Below, piece by piece: positions 1 through 7,918 of a stretch of 39,184 nucleotides of DNA. The translations under genes and the position numbers were made by a program. How positions within the stretch are numbered: the first letter of the stretch is position 1; every line of letters starts with the position of its first letter. This stretch comes from Candidatus Manganitrophaceae bacterium. GTDB lineage: Bacteria; Nitrospirota; Nitrospiria; SBBL01; JAADHI01. The stretch spans positions 1 to 39,184 of the forward strand of contig JAADHI010000083.1 in NCBI GenBank assembly GCA_013151935.1, written 5' to 3'. The notes under the pieces are model-generated. The model was not told the DNA's origin and made no database searches. It was given only the letters and a program-made list of their open reading frames with translations.

Positions 1-299
1 TCCCTGAGCTGTCGTTTTTGGCTCAGGTACATGCAGTTGGGATTGGGGTGACAGGGTCTTTCTGCTGTGCGAACGGTTTTGTAAACGAGTAGATCGAAGC
101 CTAATTTGGCATAAGTGATGACCCAGTTGGCGTTTAAAAGCGGCCCGGCAGGCACGCCGAGCAGGGAATTGACCTGAAAGTCTAAAAAAGAATGTTCCGG
201 TGTAACGGTTCTCTGTGGCGGGGTGATGTCGAGAAACGGCCCTTCTTTGTAATTATCTTCGTAAGAGCGTTCAATGTCGTATGTCGGATGGACTTTCAT
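1..299 (-). CDS. Dihydroorotate-dehydrogenase-like flavoprotein, N-terminal part
   Basis: The gene runs off the left edge, so only about the first 99 residues are visible. Reading from the ATG at 299, the protein contains a G-V-P-A-G-P-L-L-N-A-N stretch followed by Y-A-K-L-G-F-D and Y-K-T-V-R. This pattern resembles the first FMN-binding strand region of the class of dihydroorotate dehydrogenases and related pyrimidine dehydrogenases, where a glycine/proline loop precedes a 'lysine-threonine' strand. No FMN or catalytic residue further along can be checked. The start is uncertain: no strong Shine-Dalgarno precedes 299, and the frame stays open upstream to a TAG next to the tusA stop, with a GTG at 350 as an alternative. 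I chose 299 because the DNA beyond about 342 looks like a repeat. The function call is tentative; it may be a paralogue rather than the pyrimidine biosynthesis enzyme. Confidence 0.55.
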   Translation of the reverse strand, partial: MKVHPTYDIERSYEDNYKEGPFLDITPPQRTVTPEHSFLDFQVNSLLGVPAGPLLNANWVITYAKLGFDLLVYKTVRTAERPCHPNPNCMYLSQKRQLR

Positions 300-341
300 G
301 AAGGGATCCAAAAATTCGTGAGCATTCAGCTTGCTTAAATA

Positions 342-440
342 AGGCTTCACGGCAAGGCACGAGGCGCGGAAAAGACAGAGCGTGTTGTCTATACGTGAGG
401 CTTTGAGCACCGCAGCAACGCCGCTATGGCGTCTTAGATG
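342..440. repeat. Repeat-like intergenic block
   Basis: The block between the tusA-like gene and the left-edge gene has a non-coding, repeat-like composition, with segments such as AAGGCACGAGGCGCGGAAAA, TACGTGAGGC and GAGCACCGCAGCAACGCC. The order 'gaggcgcggaaaa, variable stem, acgtgagg, gagcaccgcagcaacgc' resembles a dispersed intergenic repeat type I recall from proteobacterial genomes. The last part can fold (ACGCC-GCTAT-GGCGT). Only one copy is present here, so repetition itself is not shown by this window. Confidence 0.35.
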
Positions 441-449
441 AGTGAGCTA

Positions 450-701
450 TTATTCATCACCGACTTTTTTGATGACAAGGCTATAATGCCCGTCCGGAAT
501 TTCTTCCAGCTCCAGTACTTTGTGTCCTTCGGCTTTGACGCTGCGGGGCACATTGCGCACGGGTTCGCCGTCGTCAATAATGACTTCGAGCACTTGTCCT
601 TCTTCCATGTCTTCTAATTCGAGTTTTGTTTTCACAAAATTCATCGGGCATAAGACACCCGAAAGGTCTAAAAAAACATCTGCTTTTTTCTTTTCGCTCA
701 T
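450..701 (-). CDS. TusA-family sulfur carrier protein
   Basis: An 83-residue protein of the TusA/SirA/YedF type, a small fold that carries sulfur as a persulfide on one cysteine. The conserved N-terminal motif appears as G-V-L-C-P-M-N with Cys18. The usual motif is C-P-x-P, so the second proline is replaced by asparagine. The ATG at 701 is preceded by GAGGA at good spacing, which is why I reject the TTG at 716. The stop is TAA followed at once by TAG. It lies 45 bases downstream of the sulfite reductase gene on the same strand, so it is probably co-transcribed and linked to sulfur handling, perhaps accepting or delivering sulfur around sulfite reduction. The exact partner is not visible. Family assignment is solid; the role is inference. 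Confidence 0.85.
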   Translation of the reverse strand: MSEKKKADVFLDLSGVLCPMNFVKTKLELEDMEEGQVLEVIIDDGEPVRNVPRSVKAEGHKVLELEEIPDGHYSLVIKKVGDE

Positions 702-746
702 TCTTTCCTCACACAATTTAAAATTAGATTTATTTTAATTTTGTGG

Positions 747-2885
747 TTACTTCTTTCGGATTTTCATTTTTGCATCCATCCGATCATAACCCGCTTGGCA
801 TTCTTTCACAAAGGCTGCGCCTTCTTCGAGCAAAGGTCCGACGCTTTCTGCCGTTTCTCCAAAATCAGCCCATTTGCCCAACTCTGAAGTGAAACACTCA
901 AAACGATCACTCAAGACCGCTTGTTCGACCAGTTTTTGCTGAAATTCTTTTAAAATCTGGTCGTCATGGGGTGAGTCGGTCCCGTAGGTGTAGAGCAGTG
1001 AACGGGCATCAAATAAAATGGCTTCTTTAATCAGTGTGGCAGCGGCAGAGTAATCATTTTTGTCTGCACTGTGTTGGGCTTTTGCTATGGTTTCTTTTGC
1101 CATACGCAGGCCGTATTCGATCATGTCGATGACGGTCCCGGAACACTCTCCCGGTCCGATTTCGTCCAGTGAAAACACCTTGTTGTCTTCTTTCCAATCC
1201 CAGTAAAGATCGGGATGTTCTTCCTGTGAAGCCAAGTCTGAAAAATGTGCTAGTTTTTCGCCAATGGCTTCGCGACCAAAACGTTCTATAAACGTATTGA
1301 AATTTTCTTCCCCTTGCCGTTCAGTACGAAAAAGTTGAATCAATTCCAGTACGGCCGAAGGGATGTTTTTGGCGGGTAATTTGATTTTTGATTTTCCAAG
1401 CGTCGGGGTTTCTGCATTGAGTCCGCCGCCCAAGTGAAGCTGATAGTGAGGGGTTAGTGTGCCGTTGACTTTTTTGGCAATACCATGCAGCCCGATGCCC
1501 GCGATATGATGATGTCCGCAGGAATTGGGGCAGCCCGAAATACGGATGCGAAGCCCTTCCAAATCGTCGTACATGGGGAGTTCACTGGTCAGTTTTTCAT
1601 TGATTGCCCCGCCAACGCCCATTGAATTGGTTAAGGCCAATTGGCAGGTATCTGCGCCCGGACAGGCCATGACATCCACAACCCGTTCCGCGCCTGCACC
1701 CGCGAGACCGATGGCGGCAAGTGCCGTATAGAAATTGGAAAGATCTTCTTTTGCGATGCGATTCAGAATGATATTTTGCTGATGAGTGGCCCGTGCACCT
1801 TTTGTCGAAAATTGTTCTGTGATGTCGGCCAGTCCATGAAATTGTGCCTCGGTAATATCACCCAGCGGCAGCTTGACTTGAATCGCGAAGCTTTCGTCTC
1901 CCTGAGGAATGAGGTTTGTTTTGGCCCAAAGCAAAAAGGTGGCTTCGTCATTTGTGTGACCGTTGCTGCTGGGGATTTCCGTCAACTGGGCGGGCTTTTC
2001 TTTTAACGCGGGTTGTGGCAAAACAGGAAAAACTTTATCAGATGTCTTGACCTCGGCCAGTAGTGTTTTCAGGGTTTCTTTGAATTTTTCCAGCCCCCAT
2101 TTTTCGATGACAAATTTCATGCGCGCTTTGCTTTTATTGCGTCGGTTGCCATGCTTGTCAAATAATTTGAGCGTGGCTTCACAAAGCGGCAGCACTTCAT
2201 CCACGGGAACAAAGTCGGTGTAAGGTACGGAAAGTTTGGGATGTGAGCCTAAACCGCCGCCGATAAAAACCTTGAAGCCGAGTTCTGTTTTTCCATTGAT
2301 TTTGCGGGAAGTGGCGATAAAACCCAGATCGTGAATGGCGGCTAAACCACATTCGCTGGTGCAACCGGAAAAAGAGATTTTAAATTTGCGGGGCAGATCT
2401 TGATTGATGGGATTCCACAGTAAAAAGTAGGCGACCTTTTCCGAAATGGTGGTGACATCAAACAGCTCTGTGGGACAAATCCCCGCACGGTGACAGGCAG
2501 TGACATTTCGCACGGTATTGCCGCAGGCTTCTCGTGTGCTCAAGCCGACTTTGGATAAGTCAGTCATCACCTCTTTCACATCATCCAGTACGACGTAATG
2601 AAATTGAATATCTTGACGGGTTGTGACATGCCCGTAGCCCTGAGAATATTTTGTGGCGATGTCGCCCAGACAGCGAAGCTGGTCGGCATTGAGCAGGCCC
2701 GAGGGAATCTTGACCCGCACCATTTGGTGTCCCGGTTGTCGTTGCCCGTAGATGCCGTTTTGAAGCCGATAGCGTTTGAATTTTTCTTCCGGAATTTCTT
2801 TGTTTTTAAAGCGTTGTGCCATCTGATCAAAGGTTTCGATCTCTTTTGAAATGGCTGCGGAGAGCTGTGGGTTGAGTTCATTCAT
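747..2885 (-). CDS. Siroheme [4Fe-4S] sulfite/nitrite reductase, two-half type
   Basis: A 712-residue siroheme enzyme that should reduce sulfite to sulfide or nitrite to ammonia with six electrons, probably from ferredoxin. It has two homologous halves. The second half has the expected cluster ligands: Cys408 and Cys414 (C-x5-C) and Cys452 and Cys456 (G-C-P-N-S-C). The first half also has C-x5-C (Cys131, Cys137) and C-x3-C (Cys175, Cys179). A Pro/Ala/Lys-rich linker spans about 280-315. Residues from about 585 form an alpha-helical extension rich in Ala, Glu and Lys that is not part of the catalytic core. The ATG at 2885 has a CGAGGAT Shine-Dalgarno. The tusA-like gene follows, which favours sulfite over nitrite. 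No reductase flavoprotein subunit lies nearby. The family call is firm; the substrate is inferred. Confidence 0.85.
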   Translation of the reverse strand: MNELNPQLSAAISKEIETFDQMAQRFKNKEIPEEKFKRYRLQNGIYGQRQPGHQMVRVKIPSGLLNADQLRCLGDIATKYSQGYGHVTTRQDIQFHYVVLDDVKEVMTDLSKVGLSTREACGNTVRNVTACHRAGICPTELFDVTTISEKVAYFLLWNPINQDLPRKFKISFSGCTSECGLAAIHDLGFIATSRKINGKTELGFKVFIGGGLGSHPKLSVPYTDFVPVDEVLPLCEATLKLFDKHGNRRNKSKARMKFVIEKWGLEKFKETLKTLLAEVKTSDKVFPVLPQPALKEKPAQLTEIPSSNGHTNDEATFLLWAKTNLIPQGDESFAIQVKLPLGDITEAQFHGLADITEQFSTKGARATHQQNIILNRIAKEDLSNFYTALAAIGLAGAGAERVVDVMACPGADTCQLALTNSMGVGGAINEKLTSELPMYDDLEGLRIRISGCPNSCGHHHIAGIGLHGIAKKVNGTLTPHYQLHLGGGLNAETPTLGKSKIKLPAKNIPSAVLELIQLFRTERQGEENFNTFIERFGREAIGEKLAHFSDLASQEEHPDLYWDWKEDNKVFSLDEIGPGECSGTVIDMIEYGLRMAKETIAKAQHSADKNDYSAAATLIKEAILFDARSLLYTYGTDSPHDDQILKEFQQKLVEQAVLSDRFECFTSELGKWADFGETAESVGPLLEEGAAFVKECQAGYDRMDAKMKIRKK

Positions 2886-2927
2886 ACTTAAAATCCTCGT
2901 AAAATATAGGAAAAAGAATTATTAAAA

Positions 2928-2956
2928 AGAATACACCATGGTCTTTGGACAATCAA
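2928..2956 (-). promoter_or_regulatory. Possible sigma70 promoter of the sulfite reductase gene
   Basis: On the minus strand TTGATT and TATTCT are separated by 17 bases, ending about 40 bases upstream of the reductase start codon. Two mismatches fall in the -35 box and two in the -10 box, so this is plausible but not proven. Confidence 0.4.
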
Positions 2957-2977
2957 CGCAAAATGATTGTGTGTCGA

Positions 2978-3006
2978 TTGACTCAAGTGACTTGAGGGAC
3001 TAAAAT
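2978..3006 (+). promoter_or_regulatory. Sigma70-like promoter with palindromic spacer, PPOX gene
   Basis: TTGACT and TAAAAT are separated by exactly 17 bases, about 40 bases before the start codon of the PPOX-type gene. The spacer and -35 edge contain the inverted repeat CTCAAG-TGA-CTTGAG (2982-2996), which lies where a repressor would block RNA polymerase. The boxes are seen directly; operator function is inference. Confidence 0.6.
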
Positions 3007-3045
3007 CATGGGGTCTGAATCGTATTCATACTGAGGATAGCTGTC

Positions 3046-3594
3046 ATGGGAAAACACTTTAAAGTCATTAACGACAACCTAAAACATTTTATTGAAGCGC
3101 AGCCGATGTTTTTTGTGGCGACGGCTGGGGCGACGGGATGCGTCAATCTTTCCCCCAAAGGCATGGACAGTTTTCGCATTTTGACCGAAAAAAGAGTGGT
3201 TTGGCTCAACTTAACCGGAAGTGGCAATGAAACGGCGGCGCATCTGCTCGAAAACAGTCGGATGACGATTATGTTTTGCGCCTTTGATGAAAAACCACTG
3301 ATTCTCAGGCTTTACGGGCAGGCAAAGATTCATCATCCGAGAGATCAGGCTTGGGCCGATTTGATCTCTGTTTTCCCAGAAATACCTGGGGCACGTCAGA
3401 TTATCGAGATGGAGATTGACTCGGTGGGAACCTCCTGCGGTTGGGCTGTCCCTTTTATGGCCTTCCAAGAAGAGCGAACACAGCTTGAAGAATGGGCGGT
3501 GAAACAAGGGGAAGCAGGCGTTGAGCAGTATTGGAAAGACAAAAACCAGCTCAGTATTGATAATAAACCGACGGGTATACTTGAATCGTCCTAG
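3046..3594 (+). CDS. Pyridoxamine 5'-phosphate oxidase-like flavin protein
   Basis: A 182-residue protein of the split-barrel flavin-binding (PPOX-like) superfamily, many members of which bind FMN, F420 or haem. Visible hallmarks are the early F-V-A-T-A strand, N-L-S-P-K-G near residues 35-40, L-T-G-S-G-N-E-T-A-A-H around 58-68, and a mid-protein strand with P-L-I-L-R-L-Y-G. The C-terminal third contains S-C-G-W-A-V-P-F-M, seen in the COG-type 'pyridoxamine oxidase family' proteins of unknown role. The ATG at 3046 follows GAGGAT at about seven bases. It is transcribed divergently from the sulfite reductase and probably alone, from the promoter at 2978-3006. It is not the canonical PdxH enzyme, and no specific substrate can be named. 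Confidence 0.75.
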   Translation: MGKHFKVINDNLKHFIEAQPMFFVATAGATGCVNLSPKGMDSFRILTEKRVVWLNLTGSGNETAAHLLENSRMTIMFCAFDEKPLILRLYGQAKIHHPRDQAWADLISVFPEIPGARQIIEMEIDSVGTSCGWAVPFMAFQEERTQLEEWAVKQGEAGVEQYWKDKNQLSIDNKPTGILESS

Positions 3595-3598
3595 GTTT

Positions 3599-3640
3599 AA
3601 AAAAAAGATCCCTTGAAAAGGACGTTTTTTCAAGGGATCT
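3599..3640 (-). terminator. Rho-independent terminator after the ferredoxin gene
   Basis: A perfect 14-bp stem (AGATCCCTTGAAAA with its complement, 3606-3619 and 3627-3640) closes a short loop. On the minus strand it is followed by eight T residues. It lies just past the ferredoxin stop codon, and also close behind the convergent PPOX gene, so it may act on both, although only the minus side has a T tail. Confidence 0.85.
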
Positions 3641-3659
3641 GAATCACACCTGCTTGTTT

Positions 3660-3986
3660 CTATCCCCACATTTCGTCGGGAACCATCAATCGCTCGACGG
3701 GCTTTCCGTTTGTAATATGTTCGTCCATAATTTCTGTGACATCGGGTACGGTTACGCCTTTGTACCAAACGCCATCGGGGTAAACCACGACGGTTGCGCC
3801 AATGGGGCAGGGGCCGAGACAACTGGATTCTGTAATCAAAATTTGACCAAAGAGCATCTTTTTTTCCATCTCTTGGTAGAAAGCGTTGATTAAATCTTGG
3901 CTTTTCTTTTCGCCGCAAGAGCCACGCATATTTCCAGGGGGGCGAGTGGTTGTGCAAACGAGAATATGATATTTGTGTTTTGCCAT
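3660..3986 (-). CDS. Thioredoxin-like [2Fe-2S] ferredoxin
   Basis: A 108-residue protein of the thioredoxin-fold [2Fe-2S] ferredoxin family (COG3411 type), similar to the NuoE C-terminal domain. Four cysteines fit the cluster pattern: Cys11 and Cys24 (C-x12-C), then Cys56 and Cys60 (C-L-G-P-C). The motif S-S-C-L-G-P-C-P-I-G and the following V-V-V-Y-P-D-G-V-W-Y are characteristic. It is soluble, with no signal or membrane segment. AAGGAG precedes the ATG at 3986. The DUF1841 gene lies upstream on the same strand (45-base gap), so the two may form a small operon. The redox partner is unknown; the nearby sulfite reductase is a candidate electron acceptor by position only. Confidence 0.85.
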   Translation of the reverse strand: MAKHKYHILVCTTTRPPGNMRGSCGEKKSQDLINAFYQEMEKKMLFGQILITESSCLGPCPIGATVVVYPDGVWYKGVTVPDVTEIMDEHITNGKPVERLMVPDEMWG

Positions 3987-4031
3987 CTTGTCTCCTTAGT
4001 CCTTAAATGATAGATTTTTTTTTGAAATATT

Positions 4032-4463
4032 TTAGTTCGAGCGGCAGAGGCTGTTTAATAAGGTGATGTATTCCCACTCATACATGGAAGCCCCTCCGCG
4101 GATGGATTTAAAATAGAGGTCGCCCCAAATGCCAATGATTTTGTGCATGGCTTCATGACGTGTTACGCCTTGATTAACGAGGGCTTGAAGGGTCGTTGAT
4201 GTCTCTTCGGGGTTGAGCTCAAGAACCTGTTTTTCGCCAATAACATGCAAACCCGCATGAATCATAGGGTTGACGACGAAGCCATCAATTTCCTGTGGGT
4301 GTAGCGCGGTTTCTCCCGCTAACCAGAAGGTGTCAAATTCTGGATGTTCTTTCATGACACCCGCAACAATCTCTTCATCTTCGCTCAAGGGAAGCCCTTC
4401 TTGGATCTGTTGCCAGACCTGAGCGTATTGCGACAACGATTTCATCGTAAATAATGTATCCAT
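4032..4463 (-). CDS. DUF1841-like protein
   Basis: A 143-residue soluble protein. The pattern N-P-M-I-H-A-G-L-H near the middle, followed by a segment with R-H-E-A-M-H-K-I-I-G-I-W, matches my memory of the DUF1841 family, in which a histidine-rich helical pair (H-x3-H and E-x2-H) is conserved. The fold and role of that family are unknown to me, though the spaced histidines and glutamates suggest metal binding. GAGAGGA lies nine bases before the ATG at 4463. It precedes the [2Fe-2S] ferredoxin gene on the same strand and may be co-transcribed with it. Function not assigned. Confidence 0.6.
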   Translation of the reverse strand: MDTLFTMKSLSQYAQVWQQIQEGLPLSEDEEIVAGVMKEHPEFDTFWLAGETALHPQEIDGFVVNPMIHAGLHVIGEKQVLELNPEETSTTLQALVNQGVTRHEAMHKIIGIWGDLYFKSIRGGASMYEWEYITLLNSLCRSN

Positions 4464-4700
4464 TACATGTGTCCTCTCTCTCAGTTTGGCTTATGGTAGC
4501 AGAGGGTTTGTCATCTCTTCAAGAATCCTTTTTGTTCATTTAAACGGTCGATTTACCTGAAATACTGTGCTATCGCGTATTTGTTTTCTCATCGTGTCAA
4601 CCGATTGTCTTGTGATGCGTTAGTTGGGGGGTAAGGGTGAGAAAAACTGCGGCCTTATTTGATTGAAGGACACATAGAATTGAATTTAAGGAGGATAGAA

Positions 4701-6587
4701 ATGAATAGGATTAAAGGATGGTTTACCCCCTTCTTTTTCATGGCTGGTTTGTTTGTAACGGCGATGGTTTTGACGGGCTGCGGCAGCAGCGGTGGTGGCA
4801 GCGATGCGGTTACGGCGGCAAGTTTGGAAAAAGGAGATGTCGTTATCAGTCTCACAGATGCTGAGGGTGATTTTGAAAAATACGAAGTGGATATAGCGTC
4901 CATCATGCTGACACGAAAAAATGGGGATAAGGTCGAAACCTTGCCACTGATGACACGTGTTGATTTTGCACAATATGTCCAGTTGTCAGAGATTTTGACG
5001 ACAGGAGCAATTCCTTTAGGCGCATACACACACGCCACGATGGTACTGGATTACAGCAATGCTGATATTCAGGTTGAAGTGGATGGTGTTTCAACACCGG
5101 CCGTGGCGCAGGATGTGGACGGCAATTCCCTCACAAAACTTGAAGTTAGGGTGAAACTGGATATCAATCGTCCGCTCGTGATTGCCCCCGGTATCCCCGC
5201 TCACCTGTCTTTGGATTTTGATCTTGAAGCAACAAACACCGTGGATACGCTTGCAGTTCCACCGCTTGTCACCGTGGAACCCACCTTGATTGCGGAAGTG
5301 AATCCTGATTTTGATCATTTGAAGCGACATCGTATCCGTGGCCTGCTTTCTGATATTGACGAAAGGGAAGAAACATTTGAAATTGCGATTCGTCCTTTCC
5401 GTCATCGGATTCATAGGGATGCGCGGCATTTTGGAAAACTGAAGATTGTCCCCAGTGCGGAAACAACCTACGAAGTGGATGGTGAAACAGGAGAAGGCAG
5501 TAAAGGGTTTGAACTACTCGCTCAAAAAGTGCTGAGAACCCCAGTCATTGTTTTTGGTGAATTCAATGTCCGGGAGCGTGTTTTCAAAGCGCGTGAAGTT
5601 TTGGCAGGCAGCAGTGTGCCGGGCGGAGTGCGCGATGCAGTGCGCGGGAGTATTATTGCCCGATCTGGTGATATCTTGACTGTACGGGGTGCAACCTTGT
5701 TGCGGGATGAGAGGGCCATTATCTTGCGTCAGGATGTTAAGGTTTTACTTGGTGAAAATACAAAGGTGACGAAACAAGGGAAACATCATTCAGATGAGAT
5801 GGATCCGCTCGACAAAGAGGATCTCTCTGTGGGACAGCGCGTTCTGATTTTTGGAAAGATTTCGGGTACGGTGAATACTGATGTCTTGAGTGATCGTATC
5901 GTCGCTCCCTTAAGCATTGATGCCACAGAGGGTTTGGTGCGCATGTTGTACACAAGCGTCGTAGGAACGGTCAATGCGATTGCCTCGGATACCGCTGAAA
6001 TCGAAATGACACTGAGAGCGATCAACGGTCGTGCGATCGAAATTTTTGATTTTACAGGCACGGACAGTGATCCTGCAGCCTATGTTGTGGCGACAGGTGG
6101 ACTCACTCTGGCAGAAGCCGAAGTGGGTGAACCCATCCGTCTGCGTGGCCATGTCGCGTCTTTTGGGGCTGCGCCGCCAGATTTTTTTGCAAGAACGATC
6201 ATGGATGTCAGTGGGATAAGGGCCACCATGGTTGTTCATTGGGATCCGGCGACACAAACGCCTTTTATCTCATCCTCAGAATCGGGGCTTGAGTTGGATC
6301 TGACCGGGGTAGGGCGTTTGCATCATGTTTTCCGTACTCGTCAGTATCTCACGGAGTTAACGCCGGAGCCTGCGCCTCAGGTTTTGCCGAGTTCAGAAGG
6401 TCGTGGTCGTTATGCCATTCGGCAATCAGGTGCAGTGAGTGTTCACAGTGATTTTGGTGATTTTGTCAATGATCTGACGCAACGTTTAGCGGGTGATGCG
6501 GCATTAGCGCGTCTTTATGCCCGTGGGCGTTATACGAGGATAACGCAATCAATGTCCGCACGTTGGGCAACGGTTGTTTTAAGATAA
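4701..6587 (+). CDS. DUF4382 lipoprotein with DUF5666-like repeats
   Basis: A 628-residue predicted lipoprotein. The signal peptide ends in the lipobox L-T-G-C (Cys27) followed by Gly, Ser and Gly runs, so the mature protein should be anchored to a membrane. About residues 47-190 match the DUF4382 type (V-V-I-S-L-T-D-A near the start, then a V-D-I-A-S-I strand and a G-A-Y-T-H-A strand). The remainder holds several beta-rich segments with 'G-x-V/I ... T-V' starts, resembling DUF5666-type small barrels. The ATG at 4701 has AAGGAGGA at ideal spacing; an upstream in-frame start at 4659 has none. No enzyme motif is visible. It appears monocistronic, ending at a strong terminator. Surface or periplasmic role unknown. 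Confidence 0.75.
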   Translation: MNRIKGWFTPFFFMAGLFVTAMVLTGCGSSGGGSDAVTAASLEKGDVVISLTDAEGDFEKYEVDIASIMLTRKNGDKVETLPLMTRVDFAQYVQLSEILTTGAIPLGAYTHATMVLDYSNADIQVEVDGVSTPAVAQDVDGNSLTKLEVRVKLDINRPLVIAPGIPAHLSLDFDLEATNTVDTLAVPPLVTVEPTLIAEVNPDFDHLKRHRIRGLLSDIDEREETFEIAIRPFRHRIHRDARHFGKLKIVPSAETTYEVDGETGEGSKGFELLAQKVLRTPVIVFGEFNVRERVFKAREVLAGSSVPGGVRDAVRGSIIARSGDILTVRGATLLRDERAIILRQDVKVLLGENTKVTKQGKHHSDEMDPLDKEDLSVGQRVLIFGKISGTVNTDVLSDRIVAPLSIDATEGLVRMLYTSVVGTVNAIASDTAEIEMTLRAINGRAIEIFDFTGTDSDPAAYVVATGGLTLAEAEVGEPIRLRGHVASFGAAPPDFFARTIMDVSGIRATMVVHWDPATQTPFISSSESGLELDLTGVGRLHHVFRTRQYLTELTPEPAPQVLPSSEGRGRYAIRQSGAVSVHSDFGDFVNDLTQRLAGDAALARLYARGRYTRITQSMSARWATVVLR

Positions 6588-6630
6588 ATTTTCTGTCCCT
6601 TGATTCGATTTGAGGGGCGAAGGTTCTTTT

Positions 6631-6671
6631 ATCCTCCTCTCTCATTTGTTTTGGGAGAGGAGGATTTTTTT
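6631..6671 (+). terminator. Rho-independent terminator after the lipoprotein gene
   Basis: An 11-bp perfect stem, ATCCTCCTCTC (6631-6641) and GAGAGGAGGAT (6655-6665), is extended by wobble pairs and followed by seven T residues. The T run overlaps the stop codon of the convergent dnaJ-like gene. Confidence 0.9.
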
Positions 6672-7608
6672 ATGCGCCAAAATTCAGTCGTGGGTTGAAG
6701 GCGAAATCTTGTGCCATTTTTTTATACAAGGCTTTTGATCCGTCGTCTTTTGCAGGGGGTAAGACCAATGTGAGTACGACGAAAAAATCGCCATCGGGTT
6801 TTCCTGGAATGCCTCGGCCTTTGAGTCGTAATTTTTGACCTGATTTAGAATTTTCAGGGATCTTGATCTGCACTTCTCCCTCTGGTGTGGGGATGGTGAT
6901 TGTTGTGCCGAGCATGAGTTCCCAAGGGGCAATGGGCAGATCCAAAAAAACATCTTTTTCTTTTGCGCGGTAAAGCGGATTTTTTTTAAAGGCAATCTTT
7001 AAATAGAGATCTCCTGGTGGCGCGTTTAAAGTGCCTGCATCGCCTTTTCCAGAAAGTCGGATCCGCTGTGTTTCTCTGATGCCTTTGGGGATTTTGACCT
7101 TTAAGCGCTGTTCTTCTTTTTTTGCGTGGCCTTTCTGATTTTTAGCAGGGCTACGCAGCAGGATAGTTTGTGTCGTCTCATGGTAGGCGTCTTCCAGATT
7201 GATGACGAGATTGACGGTGCGATCTTCGCCACGAGTCGGATATTTTCGGGTTTGTGGGTGCTGAGATTCACCGCTGCCCCCAAAAAGGGATTCAAAAAAC
7301 TCGCTGAAGTCTGCTCCGCCACCAGGAGAAAAACCTCCGCCGCCAGATCCACCGCCCCAATTGGGGGGTGGATGAAATTCCTGTCCATTTTTCCAGTTTG
7401 CGCCTAAACGATCATAGGCGGCACGTTTTTTTGGATCTTTCAGTACCTCGTAAGCTTCACCCGCTTCTTTAAACCTTTTTTCTGCATTTTTTTCTTTGCT
7501 GATGTCTGGATGGTACAAGCGGGCCAGTTTGCGGTAGGCTTTTTTTATCTCATCCGGTGGTGCATCCCGCTTGACACCCATTATTTCGTAATAGTCTCTG
7601 TACTGCAT
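6670..7608 (-). CDS. CbpA-type DnaJ co-chaperone
   Basis: A 312-residue J-domain protein that should stimulate the ATPase of DnaK. The J domain (residues about 4-70) contains the H-P-D tripeptide at 33-35. A Gly/Phe-rich linker follows at about 78-105 with G-G-G-S-G-G-G-G-F, then two DnaJ C-terminal beta domains from about 125. The Cys-rich zinc finger of true DnaJ is absent and no cysteine pairs are present, so it is the type II (CbpA) form, and its length is typical. The start at 7608 has only a distant AGGAA; the J domain begins at once after it, so the start is sound. It is convergent with the lipoprotein gene. No DnaK or GrpE gene is adjacent. Confidence 0.9.
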   Translation of the reverse strand: MQYRDYYEIMGVKRDAPPDEIKKAYRKLARLYHPDISKEKNAEKRFKEAGEAYEVLKDPKKRAAYDRLGANWKNGQEFHPPPNWGGGSGGGGFSPGGGADFSEFFESLFGGSGESQHPQTRKYPTRGEDRTVNLVINLEDAYHETTQTILLRSPAKNQKGHAKKEEQRLKVKIPKGIRETQRIRLSGKGDAGTLNAPPGDLYLKIAFKKNPLYRAKEKDVFLDLPIAPWELMLGTTITIPTPEGEVQIKIPENSKSGQKLRLKGRGIPGKPDGDFFVVLTLVLPPAKDDGSKALYKKMAQDFAFNPRLNFGA

Positions 7609-7918
7609 GTCTGTTTTTTTCCTGTCGTGAAGGGGGCTTGATTAGGCTTTTGAGCTACTTGGTTTCCAACCAAGAGATAGAATAATGATTCTTGTATAGC
7701 GCAATTGCCCCATGGTGTGCAATTTGTCCTTCCTTAAATTGAAGAAAAAATTGATAAAAATCTGAAAGTGAAGTCTTTCTGAATGACCGGATCAATAAAA
7801 AGCTCATCCTTGCAATTCAATACGAGCACGATTACACTTGAATGTATACCGTGTTGGTGATTTATTCTTCCCTCTTAGCCGTGCTCATTTTTTAGAAAAT
7901 GATGATTTGGAGTTTCTT
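7609..7918. other. Intergenic region between dnaJ-like and mgtC-like genes
   Basis: About 310 bases without a supported gene. It holds a 7-bp perfect hairpin CTTGGTT-TCC-AACCAAG at 7658-7674, without a T tail. Near the right end is a weak promoter-like pair TTGCAA and TACACT (17-base spacing, 7810-7838). The in-frame TTG at 7838 could extend the mgtC-like gene, but it has no ribosome-binding site. Confidence 0.5.

Noticed and set aside
3211-3957. Open frame of 248 codons on the minus strand over the PPOX gene and ferredoxin gene
   Set aside because: It crosses the terminator and two real genes with good motifs; its protein is Arg-rich and unlike any family.
7838-7918. N-terminal extension of the mgtC-like gene from TTG
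   Set aside because: No Shine-Dalgarno precedes it, and the family begins close to the ATG at 7919.
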